Positions 25,867 to 36,708 of a stretch of 64,000 bases of DNA are shown here, in pieces. The stretch spans positions 148,501-212,500 of the forward strand of contig JAKOGI010000003.1 of the NCBI GenBank assembly GCA_029747015.1, read 5' to 3'. Made by a program: the position numbers and the translations under genes. Origin of the DNA: Carnegiea gigantea (taxonomy: Eukaryota > Streptophyta > Magnoliopsida > Caryophyllales > Cactaceae). A model generated the notes under the pieces. That model was not told where the DNA came from, searched no databases, and saw only the letters and a list, made by a program, of their open reading frames with translations. The stretch's first letter is position 1, and each line of letters begins with the position of its first letter.

Positions 25867-26348
25867 TCACTTAACCAATGCACCAACCAAAGAAAATAAA
25901 CAAATGTGGGTTGCAAATTGTCATAACATTATATTTTTTTTAAGGAATTGGAACGAGAGAAATAGTACGGGACAGAGTGGAAACCTTAAATTTTCTCACG
26001 AGCAGAACATTTCGCAAAAAGAATCGGAGCTTAAATCACACCTGTGCTAGGCGCAATTTGAAAGCCCAGTCCAGTCCACATGAGCACTCGACAGATCCAT
26101 TTGTGGGCCTTGTTAATTAGTTTGGCCCACCACATCCTGTGAGAGCACGTTTAGGGCAAAAGCAAAACTTGTCAAGGGAGTACCTTTTGTTGTTATTATT
26201 TTTATTATTATTATTATGAGTCACAAAAGATAATATACCATGATTACAATACAATAGGAGGGACAATCGAATTTGAAAGCTAATATATCTAGAGCTTAAA
26301 TTGTATCCATTACAATAAGTCCTCATCAACATGAGAACATCACTATAA
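25867..26348. other. Intergenic DNA, no gene seen
   Basis: Contains a short TTATTA-type run near 26190-26217. No gene was recognised. Confidence 0.5.
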
Positions 26349-28943
26349 GGCTCTGTTCTTTTCGTGGGTCAATCCATATTTACCAACCTCAACTTCAACC
26401 CACTTCAATCAATTTCAACCCACCCTCTTCATAATTATAATAATTTGTAAAGTATCATGTGAGATTTTACTGCCTGTTGTTTTTGTGGGTAAATTGGGTG
26501 GGTAAAAGGGTAAGGTAGGTTGAAGCAGGTTGAAGTGGGTTGAAGTTGGTATTTTTTTTTGAGGTGGATTGAAATAGGTTGAATTAGGTTGAAGTGGGTT
26601 GATGTAGGTTGGAAAATGCTGAAGTTGGTATCTTTATTATGTGGTGGGTTTAGGTGGGTTAAAATAATGAGAATGAAAGCAATATATGATAATTTATGAA
26701 CTTATCGAAATTTTGTGGAAGTTTTGTTTATTCTTTCTTATTTTTTATTTTTTATATTTTTTATTTCCTATTTCCTATTTTTTATTTTTTATTTTTTATT
26801 TTTTATTTTTTATTTTTATTTTTATTTTTATTTTTTATTTTTTATTTTTTATTTTCTTCTTTTTTATTTTTATTTTTTTCTTTTTTATTTTCTATTATTT
26901 ATTTATTTTTAAATTTTAATTTTTTGTTTTTAATTTTTTACTTTTAATTTTTTACTTCTAATTTTTTATTTTTTATTTTTTATTTTTTATTTTTCTATGA
27001 TTTTATGTTGTTTATGTTTTTATTTTTTTATTTCTTATTTCTCTTTTTTTTTTTTAAGTTTTCATTTTTAATTTTTAATTTTTAATATTTGTTTTTTATT
27101 TTTCATTTTTTATTTTTTTATGTTTTATCTTTTATTTTTTTATATTTTTTTTGTTGTTTATGTTGTTTATGTTTTTATTTTTTTATTTTTTACTTCTTAT
27201 TTTTTATTTTTTTACATTTTAATTTTAATTTTTAATTTTGTATTTCTTATTTCTTATTTTTTTATGTTTTTATGTTTTTCTTTGTTATTTCTTATTTCCT
27301 ATTTTCTTTTTTTATTTTTTTATTTTTTATATTTTATATGTTATTTTTTTGAATTTTCTGTAACTTTTGTTTGGAATAAAAATAAAAAGATAAAAAATTA
27401 ATAAATGAATAAAAAATTAAAAACAAACAAAAAAAAGTAAAAAAAATGAAATATAAAAAATTAGAAATTAAAAACAAAAAATTAAGGATAACAAATAAAA
27501 AATAAGAAATAAGAAAAAAGAAATAAAAAAAGAAGAAAATAAGAAATAAGAGATAGAGATTAAAACTAAAAAATTAAAATTAAAATCTAAAAAATAAAAA
27601 ATAAAAAATAAAAAATTAGAAACAAAAAATAAAAACGTAAAACATAAAAAATAAAAACAGAAAAAATGAAAAATAAAAAATAAAAAATAAAAACATGAAA
27701 AATAAAAAATACAAAATACAAATAAAAAATAAAAATAAGCAATAAAACATAAAAAAATGAACAATAAGAAATAAGAAATAAAAAAATAAAAACATAAAAA
27801 ACATAAAATCATAAGAAATCAATAAATAAAAAATAAAAAATAAAGAAGTAAAAAACTAAAAAAATAAATTGTACAAAGTAAAAAATAAAAAATAAGAAAC
27901 AAAAATAAAATTTAAAAATTAAAATTTAAAAATAAAAATATCAAAAATCAAAAATAAAAAAATAAAAAATAAAACAACCAACATAAAAATAACAAATAAA
28001 AAATAAAATTAAAAAATAAAAAAATAAGAAATTAAAAAAATATTAAATAAAAAATAAAAAAATAAAAAATATAAATATAAAAAATAAAAAAATAAAAATG
28101 AAAAAGGTAAAAATTAGAAAATAAAAAATAAAAATAGAAAAATAAAAAATAACACATAAAACATAAAGCATAAAAATTAAAAATAAATGAAAAATTAAAA
28201 ATAGAAAATAAAAAGAAAAAATAAAAACATAAAAACATAAAAAAATATAAAATAAAAATTAAGAAGTAAAAAATTAAAAATAAAAAATAAAAAAATAAGA
28301 AATTAAAAAATACAAAAATACTAAATAATAAATAATAAAAGAAAAAATAAAACGAAAAAATGAAAAATGAAAAATGAAAAATAAAAATAAAAAGTTGAAC
28401 AATTAAAAATAAAAAATAAAAAATAAAAAATAAAAAAATAAAAACAAAAAAATAAAAAATTACAAAATAAGAAACTACAAATTAAAAAAAATAACAAATA
28501 AGAAATAAGAAATAAGAAATTAAAGAAATAAAAAATAAGAAATTAAAAATAAAAAACAAAAAATAAAAAATGAGAAATAAAAAATGAAAAATGAAAAATA
28601 AAAAATAAAAAAATAAAAAAATAAAAAAATAAAAAAATAAAAACTAAAAAATGAAAACTAAAAAATAAAAAGATGAAAAAGAATAAACAAAAATTTGACA
28701 AAATTACGATAACTTTATAAATTATCACACATTAATTACATTCTTATTATTTTAACCCACTTCAACCCACCTCATAAAAAATATACCAACTTCAACCCAC
28801 TTCAACCCACTTCAACCCACTTTAACCTATTTCAATCCACTTAAAAAAAAATACCAACTTCAACCTACCTCAACCCACATCAACATATTTCAACCTACTT
28901 CATCCTTTTACCCACCCAATTTATCTACGAAAAGAACATAGCC
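26349..28943. mobile_element. Giant AT fold-back variant of the GTTGAAG MITE family
   Basis: The outer ends GGCTCTGTTCTTTTCGTGGG and CTACGAAAAGAACATAGCC are family termini, flanked by TAA at 26346-26348 and 28944-28946. A second left-type terminus begins near 26470. Inside, GTTGAAG repeats lead into a stretch near 26650-26740 whose inverse lies near 28680-28770. Between them a TTTTTATT-type arm (about 26740-27360) faces a far longer AAAATAAA-type arm (about 27380-28680). The turn is near 27360. The long Phe-rich or Lys-poor reading frames here are products of the simple sequence and not genes. Confidence 0.85.
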
Positions 28944-28946
28944 TAA

Positions 28947-29518
28947 ATAGCTAAGATTTACATAAAAGGAATAATTTAAGTCTCTAAAAATAGAAAATCA
29001 GTGGGTCAGCAATTAAAATTGAAATTAATGGGCGAGGCCGACATATGGTTGGCCAGCCAATCAAGTGGAAGAGAAAAGCAAATACAAAGTCTCTTATTCA
29101 AGTGAAGTAGAACAAAACAAAGGCGCCGGATTTCAGCTGGATAAAATCATGGGTACGGTCACTCATATTTGTGGTTCTGAATTTGATTGAATTCAATGGC
29201 AGTTTTTGTGGGGTTTTAATGAGGTTGACTTGATGACTTCTCTCTCTTGTTTGCTCAATCCAACTGCAAATGCGTTCATTTCATCAGTTTGCAAGTTAGT
29301 TGGCAGTTGGAGGGAAAACCAGAGGAGGATCCCCTTGCCCTTTTCTTTAGGCAACATCCACTTCCCCCTTGATTCTCTCTCCAATCCACTTATCTCTCTA
29401 CATGTAACATTTTAGGTGTACAACTCTCTCGTTACTTCAATACACAATTTTTCAATTTTGTTTTTGTCCAACAAAAATAAATAGATTTTGTGGCTCAGAT
29501 TAGAAACAAATCAACTAA
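28947..29518. other. Spacer between two MITEs, no gene seen
   Basis: Short open frames on both strands around 29190-29415 have no recognisable similarity. Confidence 0.45.
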
Positions 29519-29854
29519 GGGCCTGTTCTTTTCGTTGGGAAATATGGGTTGGTAAATAGACAAAGTTGGTTCATATTGGTAAAAGTAGGGTAAAGTAGGT
29601 TAAAGTGAGTATTTTTTTGTTAAAGTGGGTTACAATGGGTTGAATAAAGTTGGTTGAAGTAGGTTGAATGAAGTGGGTTGAATTTTTTTTTATATGATGG
29701 ATAGAAGTTGATTAAAATAGTGAAAAGTAGGTTGAAGTGGGTTAAAGTTGGTATTTTTTTATTGAAGTTCGTGAAACGGATTGAAGTAGGTTGATGCGGG
29801 TTGAATTTGATTGAGATTGGTAAATTTGGAATTACCAACGAAAAGAACAGGGCC
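29519..29854. mobile_element. PIF/Harbinger-like MITE (GTTGAAG family)
   Basis: The left end GGGCCTGTTCTTTTCGTTGG and right end CCAACGAAAAGAACAGGGCC are near-perfect inverses. Flanks are TAA on the left and TGA on the right, a one-base-decayed duplication. The interior has many GGTTGAAGTRGG repeats and two T tracts. Confidence 0.9.
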
Positions 29855-29857
29855 TGA

Positions 29858-31315
29858 ACAACTTGAAAATTTATCTGTTGGGGGTTGTGGAATACGTTAT
29901 CCGATTTCGGACCCATCACAACTTGTAGTCATATCCTGATCTAGGAAGATTTGAGGAAGAGGGGATTAAGAAATGGAAAACTTTGTCATGCGTTGCTGGG
30001 TTTCAAACTCAATTACTTTGATTTCATATAATTTAAATTTTATGATCAGGATATATTTTGTAATGACTCATAGAAATTAATTATTATTTATCAACCTATA
30101 TATGTAGCCCTTTGATTCCTTCAATAGTCAAAACACCAGCCATAATGCCAAATTTCAAAAGATAAGAGAGAAAGTCATCAACACAAGCATTACAAGCGAA
30201 GAAATTAGTGGATCATTAGTTCATCAATCATCACTTATAACCACAACTCAACAACGGCTTCCTATAAAAAAAAATTCTTAGCCTGTCCTTTTCCCACAAA
30301 GTCGAAACTAGGAGCAGTTAGAGACAATGCAAGCACTGAAAGACCAAATTAGTAAAAGTAAAAGATTTGTATGAAGAAAACTAAAGAGAATTATGGAGAA
30401 TTTGACTCTGTAATTAGAGTTGTGACTTTTAATACCCTTAATTAATTGGGTAATGACTGCATTTGCACTGTTAATTCCCGCGTATAAAAAAGTTGTGTGA
30501 CAGTCCAAATTAACAAAGTCAAAATGCGAAAGTTGTAAAGTGAATGGAGCTTCAACTCTTCTTCTTATGTCTCTTTCGGGGGGGGGGGGGGGTAAAAACC
30601 TACAAGGGGCGTGTTGTTCTTCTTATGTCTCTTTCAAGGGGGGGTAAAAACCTACAAGGGGCGTGTAGTTGGTTCGATATAGCAAGTTTATCGCTGAATA
30701 TAAAACTGCGAACATGTTCCATAATACTAGTAATGTTATCCTAATTTATAAAGTATCGACCGCTAAGTTCTTCATAAAAAGAACACATATTAAAGTAAAA
30801 ACTTAAAAAAAGATCAATGAAAAGAAATATTCTAACAAAGAGTCAAATATTATTATAAATAGGTCAAATATAGGCAACTAACTTCCAAAAATATTCGTAT
30901 CAGATCCAAGTAATTCACAAGATATAGTCAAAGTATCCAACTACAAATGCCTAATGAAGATTCTTTATATAGACAGACCTAGAAGATGCATATTCAAGAT
31001 AATGAACAAAATTTCATATTTATAGATGAATTTATTCAAAAATTACATTTGTATCTATATAATATATGTTGATTGATTGATGGTTACCCTCAACATAACC
31101 ACTGCCATTTTTAATGACTCTATGCACATTCCTATCACCCACTCGCTACATTTGTACGTCTGTCTGGCTTTTTCATGAGCTTATATTTGGCACTGTTACA
31201 TGGGTGACCAGGATAAAACTCAGTTGAGATGAGAAAATTTGCCTCAAGATGTTTTTCCCCTTTCTTTTTAGAAAGCTTTTCCTCTGTAACTAGTTCTATT
31301 TGCTGTTTCTTCCAC
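29858..31315. other. Intergenic DNA, no gene; short tandem duplication inside
   Basis: AT-rich. At about 30558-30665 a unit of roughly 55-60 bp (TTCTTATGTCTCTTTC, a G tract, then TAAAAACCTACAAGGGGCG) occurs twice in tandem, the copies differing mainly in the G tract. The right part contains the 3' UTR of the PP2C gene. Confidence 0.5.
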
Positions 31316-34152
31316 TCATACACATGATCTCCATATCCTTCCCTCAAAAGATATGACGATGATGGAGACATCATCATGGTACTTGCGCCGATCTCCATGT
31401 GGAATTTCTAGCAACTCAAGGAAATCCATACCTGTACAATCAGGAATATAATGAGGTTGAGTTTTTAGTTTCATCCCATGAGAATGTTTTCGAGCTTGAA
31501 CGAATATCCCTGGAAGATAACAAATCTGGAAACTTACCGGCTTTCTTTGCAGCACGAAATAGAACTTCTTCAACTAGATGTTGAGCAGGGTCTCCTTCAG
31601 GGGACAACGTGATGAAGAGCTCCACTTCAGCAACAGCTTCCTCGTTCGTAAAGTACTGATAAAGGCCATCTGAGGATAGTATCAGGAACTGGTCTTTTGG
31701 TCCTAATCTGTGGTGATATAGGGATGGTCGGCAATTGATGTATGGTGAAGTCCCAACATACTCTATTCTGAACATTTCGAGAAGGGCATTGTTCCATTTA
31801 GGCTGCGAGAATTTTAATTTCAATGGCAAGGGTTAGAAGCTCTATTAGTACTTCGAGTTGAATCATGATGCATAAAACAATCAGCACTCAGCACAAAGTT
31901 AACTGTTCCATCAATAATCAGACATTGAACCATTCCGAATGACCCATTTTCTAGGTCTACCAAATGATCGATCATCCGTTCAAATTTGGTCAACTGGAGC
32001 CTGATTTTATTGACTGCAATAAATTCGATTTTTCAATGGCCTACTAGAGCAAATTCAATCGCAGATGGAGCTGCAGAATTAATGCAAGACATACTTTTTG
32101 AATTGCTCTTTTTTCATTGATGAACTACCTTGATTGAAACCATCTACCAGTAAGAGTTCAGCAAGTAATCTGTTATGACCAAGCAATTTATCCATAATTG
32201 CTTCTAAAGTTAGTCTGGTTCTATTGACTGCAAATATCACACATCTGTTTTCTGCAATTCATAATTCCCATATGGAATAGACAAGAATGGAGTGGACTTG
32301 ATACTGAGGACAATACCTGTTTGAGAAAACCAGCACCAAAAGCTCGAGTGACCTTCAATGAACCTTTGACACGATCATTCACAACAGCAACTGCATCATC
32401 TGGATGTTCACCTTTAATCCTTACCACTTCCTGAGATTCATCACAAACAAAATTAGGCCTAAACCAATCATGATAAGTACAAGATGATCAGAAGAGTGAG
32501 CCAAACAGGACCCAAAAAAGTGCGAAATTACACACACCCCAAAAAAAAAAAAAAAGCAAATCTCTTACCTCTTCAACGCAAGTACTGTGATCCATAGTGA
32601 GTTGAAAAGCTCTTAGACTAGGTTTGACGCTATCAGAGACTTGGCAGTCATACAATGATTCTTCATTGATCCTTTCTAAGTCCTGATCAATTTTACCCAG
32701 TCCAAGATCAGGGTCTTTATTTTGAGCCAGAACTGCTCTACTATCCCCTACATTCATGACATAGACATCTTCGCCTTTCATCAACATGGCAAGAACACAA
32801 GAACCCATCAACGCTAACTCAGGACTTTCGTCGAGCATCTTATCTGCAATCTCAAAATAGGTCTCCTCTGTCTTCTTCAAAGCTGTAGACATGGCTTTCA
32901 GCACCTCACCATGGTTGATAGCTTTCAACCCCCCACCGCTGTCACCGCCACTACCCAGATCAGTATCAGTCCGATTCGATTGCTCCTTTAACCTGCAATC
33001 AAGCTCTAATCTTTCTCTATCCCATTCATACTTCCACCTTCTCTGATTCTCTTGCCACTTTTTAGCCGCCCCTTTGTACTTGGTCTTTGAATTTCTTCCC
33101 CTTTTCCGATTAGATTCCCCAACCCCACTTGCAGAATTGTCTTGCACACAGCAACTACCACCAGAACCTTCCATACCTGAGTTGTTACTGCAACTGGTGA
33201 TTGTGTTCTCCGCCATTGAATATGCAACTGAGCACGGCGAAGGTGAATCCGACTGAGAAATGTCATCCCACAACAAACCCTTGAGCTCTTTCTGGACAGA
33301 GGAGTACAAATTTGACACGAGAAAGTCAGTGGCATCAGGGCCGTTGAACCCATCATAAATCCCCACGAAAACCCATCCATGTTCCTCCGAAACGACGACG
33401 TGTACTCGATCTTCCCCCGCTTTTCCCTGTGCCCATTGAAGGTTCTGGCTTTCCCACGAATTCATACCGTCCAAACTCGGTTCTGAGCTTAAAAACTCGT
33501 TCTTGTTCTTATTCTCAAGGACGACCCAGTTGTTATCTGGCTGGCCCACCTTCACCGGAGCCACCACGGAGCTCTGCCCGAACTTGGATATGACGCGCCG
33601 GAGCCCCCGGATCAGCGACCCGCTCCTCTTCTTGGGCTTGAACCGGCCGTGGTTGGAGTGGGAAAAGCTCCGGTCGAGAGGTCCGGAGAAAACCGGGCCG
33701 TACCGGTCTAGCGGGCCGGAAAGGAACCCGCGCTCGATAGGACCCGACATGAACCCGCGGTCCTCGAGGAGCGGGCCGGAGCGTGGGATGGGCTGGAGGG
33801 CCACGGCGGCGAAGGAGGTAGAGCTCTCGAAGAGCGGACCCGAGGCTGCGGCCGTCGGGTCCGGGTCGGGCTGGGCCGAAAGCGGAGTGGTGGAGGTGTT
33901 GGCCGACACGGAGGCGCCGGAGATTGTGCGGAAAATCGAGGAGCTAGTCGCGGACTCCTCGGAGTGGATCTTGGAGGGTCCGGAGGCAGGGATCCGGGTG
34001 GGGTCGGGGCGAACGTAGCAGAATGAGTGGCCGAGGCCCTCGTCGTATGGGGCGGACACGTAGAGGTCGTGGTGGTGGTGGTGGTGGTGGTGGCGGGCCT
34101 CGGCGTTGCCGCCGGTGAAGCAGACTCCGAATTTGCCGATGCTGTTGCCCAT
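31316..34152 (-). CDS. Protein phosphatase 2C, POLTERGEIST-like (PLL) clade
   Basis: Four exons (34152-32569, 32430-32317, 31802-31538, 31431-31316) join in frame to 692 residues. POL/PLL phosphatases act at membranes in meristem and organ development. The start [11 protein letters not shown] has a Gly 2 myristoylation context with a nearby Cys, as known for POL and PLL1. The N-terminal half carries the clade's [13 protein letters not shown] (41-53), repeated SGP(L/I)xR motifs (about 125-165) and a run of eight His (21-28). The catalytic region starts near [16 protein letters not shown] (245-260). It has DGFNGPDA (267-274) with a metal-binding Asp, a long Ser/Gly-rich insert (about 310-415) typical of the clade, [23 protein letters not shown] and a C-terminal [11 protein letters not shown]. 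All core metal-ligand motifs look intact, so an active Ser/Thr phosphatase is expected. It most resembles PLL4/PLL5 types, from memory. Confidence 0.93.
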
Positions 34153-34243
34153 TTAATTTATTTTTCTTGTTGTACAAAATCGAAAATTCTAAAAAGAAGA
34201 TATAAGAAATTAAAGGATGCTTTAATTTGTTGTCTGGGGATTC

Positions 34244-34250
34244 TATATAT
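34244..34250 (-). promoter_or_regulatory. Probable TATA box of the PP2C gene
   Basis: On the minus strand this reads ATATATAG, about 92-98 bases upstream of the PP2C ATG. Position and composition fit a plant core promoter. Confidence 0.45.
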
Positions 34251-34942
34251 CTGGGATGGAGAAGAGAGTTGGGATAAGCATGGAAGCTTGCGTTTGGGAA
34301 ATGAAATACTGAAATGTGTGGGGGAGACACAGAGAGAGAGAGAGAGGGGGGGGTTGAAGTGGACAAAGAGAGTTGACTTTCGCATAATGAGGGTGGGGAG
34401 GGAGGTTTTGAAATGAGGCAAGGCAGGATGGACGGATGGCGTGGGCCGCCTCGGGCTGCTTTTTCTTTTCTCTTCCTTTTTTTATTTTGTTTTATTTTAT
34501 TTTTTTGGAGGGGGGCTGATCTTTTAAGGTTTATTGTTCTCCTTTTTGTGAGTGCAGCACAGTTACAGTCAAGTAATGAAGGGTGTATTTTTTAATGTGG
34601 TTCGGTTGGCGTTGACCACCTATCGAAGTCATCCACCACCCTAATTTTAAATACCCAGAATATATTTTTCTTTCCAATTGATGTTTCATTTTTCTATCAT
34701 ACTTTTATAGTTACGTGGTTTTTTTTTTTCGAGGGCCGTTCCTGTAGACATATTGTAATAACGTAAAGTCTATTTTCTTTTATAGTAACATAAAATTAAC
34801 ATAATACGTAAATCTTATCAACGAGAACCTTACTTAAATTGCGGTAATTTTAAAAATACTTTGCCGCGATCCTCCTCTCCTTGATTCCTTGTTTAAACTT
34901 TAAATAGTATGTCTCACACGATTACAAAGGAAGAAGGGAATG
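34251..34942. other. Upstream flank of the PP2C gene
   Basis: It starts with a GA-rich tract (about 34325-34350) that may be promoter-proximal, then turns AT-rich. No gene was found. Confidence 0.4.
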
Positions 34943-35532
34943 TGTTAGGAAATTAGAGCAACTAATAGCGGAAGCAATAGGATGAAATAAATATTCGGAA
35001 ATAGTTAAAGAGCGATAACAAGAACAAAAATAACAACACACAAAATTTACGTGGAAACTCAATGCGGAAAAAACCACGGACAACGACGAGAACAATCAAT
35101 CCACTATGTGAGCAGGGAGAGTACAAAACGATCACAATCACAACAAGTGATTTGATCCAACAGCAGAATTACAATCTCTCTTGTAATCTCTTTCAAAGTC
35201 TCTCTATCTCTCAATATGTTTGGGGATTTAGGGATTCAGGAGTTATTTTAGATCCTAGGCAAGACCCCTTTCATAGGGTCTATAAGTTCAGGGTTTTACC
35301 CCTAGAGAAAATCCCTAACCGTCAAGTATACTGCACGCCGAGGCAAACCCTAACCGCCAGAGAAAATCCACGCTAGAATAACGCACAGCACAACCGTGCC
35401 ATGGTGGCACGGCCAGGCCGTGCCGTTTTGCTGCCCTCCTTCGATGTTTTGCTCCTTCGGCCTGACACGTCCGTGTCGTCTAGTACGGTCCCACCGTGCC
35501 GATTCTTGGATTTTGGGTCACGATACCTAACA
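34943..35532. mobile_element. Solo LTR of an LTR retrotransposon
   Basis: The segment starts TGTTAGG and ends CCTAACA, with a perfect 5 bp duplication GAATG on each side (34938-34942 and 35533-35537). It contains a block near 35030-35060 (ACAAAATTTACGTGGAAAC) of a kind common in plant copia LTRs. No internal domain is present, so the element was lost by LTR recombination. Superfamily assignment is inference. Confidence 0.9.
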
Positions 35533-35673
35533 GAATGAAGATTAGTAACTTCTAATTTTTCTTATATATGAGAAAATTAAATAAAGGGGATGAAAGGGGG
35601 AGGGAAGGAAATATTTCGCTCCCACTTCCTTTCATTCACCCCTTTTTATTCCCCTCCCAAAAAAAAAAACAAT

Positions 35674-36307
35674 AATTCTACCATATACACCTATATACGG
35701 TGCTAGGTACATACCCTCAAAATGATACATCGTATGATAAAAAAAAAATTGTCATTTGAAATACCAAATGTTTCATGAATTAAATCTAAAGATTCATTAA
35801 ATATAGTTTAAGGGTTCATCAATTACACGTGAAAAATTCACAACTCAAATTTTAAAATTTATTACATTTAAAAGGACTAATTATATAAATAATTATTGCT
35901 TTTATCAATCAAGAACCAAAACACTTCTTGAGAAGATTTATTATTTAAAAGAAATTGTTAAATCAATGAGTTGGAACTACAGATTTAGCCATGAGAACAT
36001 AAAAGATTCATTATTTATAACGTAACTAGAGATTCATTAAATACGTACAAAATCATTATTTGATCATAAAGATTCACATTCTTATGTAGTAAAAACACGC
36101 ATAAATTTATTATGAAAATAGACAAAAATGTGAGTTTAAAGTAAATTTCAAATCATTATTTGATATTAGACCTATATATATTTAATGCACCTTTATGTTT
36201 ATTTAATGAATCTTTGAGTATTTCGAATGATGAATCTTTGCTATTATATGATGAATCTTTTTTAGAGTGTGTACCTAGCACCATATGTAAGTGTGTATGC
36301 TAGAATT
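35674..36307. mobile_element. TIR element with about 40 bp inverted ends
   Basis: The left end AATTCTACCATATACACC continues into GGTGCTAGGTAC. The right end is its inverse (GTACCTAGCACCATAT and onward to TAGAATT). The interior is AT-rich with many ATTCAT/ATGAAT motifs, related in feel to DNA at about 23400-23600 in the MULE. Target duplication is not clear. Confidence 0.65.
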
Positions 36308-36424
36308 TTTCCCAAAATAAGGGGAAATTGAGCAGAGAGGTGGATGCTTAATAGTTCTTCCCCCCGAGTGCATCCCTTCTCCTAACACATTCAAACAATG
36401 TAAGGATATATCTTACAGTGTTTG

Positions 36425-36703
36425 TATAATACCCCGACCCCTCTCGGTCGCGGGTCTTACCAATAACGCCTTCAAGGATCGTCGACTAGCCCCACAAATC
36501 ACCACAAGTCTTTCCGGTATGATTCGTCCTCGCTCACATGCTGCTTGGGAAACTTCCCAGGAGGTCACCCATCCCAAGATTACTCCCCAACAAGTACGCT
36601 TAACCGTGAAGTTCTTAAGAGTGGGTTTCTCGAAAAAAAAAAGGCACCATTAGTGATATAAGTAGTCACTTCGATCCTTTTAAACCACACTCAGAGTGTT
36701 ACA
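36425..36703 (-). mobile_element. Cassandra solo LTR
   Basis: Closely similar in order and content to the two LTRs at 25125-25861: the same 5S-like block (GGGAAACTTCCCAGGAGGTC on the plus strand), and minus-strand start TGTAACAC. It is flanked by a perfect 5 bp duplication GTTTG (36420-36424 and 36704-36708). It has lost its partner LTR by recombination. Confidence 0.9.
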
Positions 36704-36708
36704 GTTTG

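Noticed and set aside
26686..28728. Several long open frames rich in Phe, Tyr and Leu on both strands
   Set aside because: They arise from (T)nA and (A)nT simple sequence in the fold-back element; the amino-acid content is that of the repeat, with no domain.
33503..34018. 171-codon plus-strand frame
   Set aside because: It lies wholly antisense to PP2C exon 1 and reflects its GC-rich codon use.
36425..36703. 5S rRNA gene candidate (also in 25125-25861)
   Set aside because: The 5S-like part is short and diverged and lies within LTRs with terminal TGTAA and target duplications, so it is Cassandra and not a functional 5S gene.
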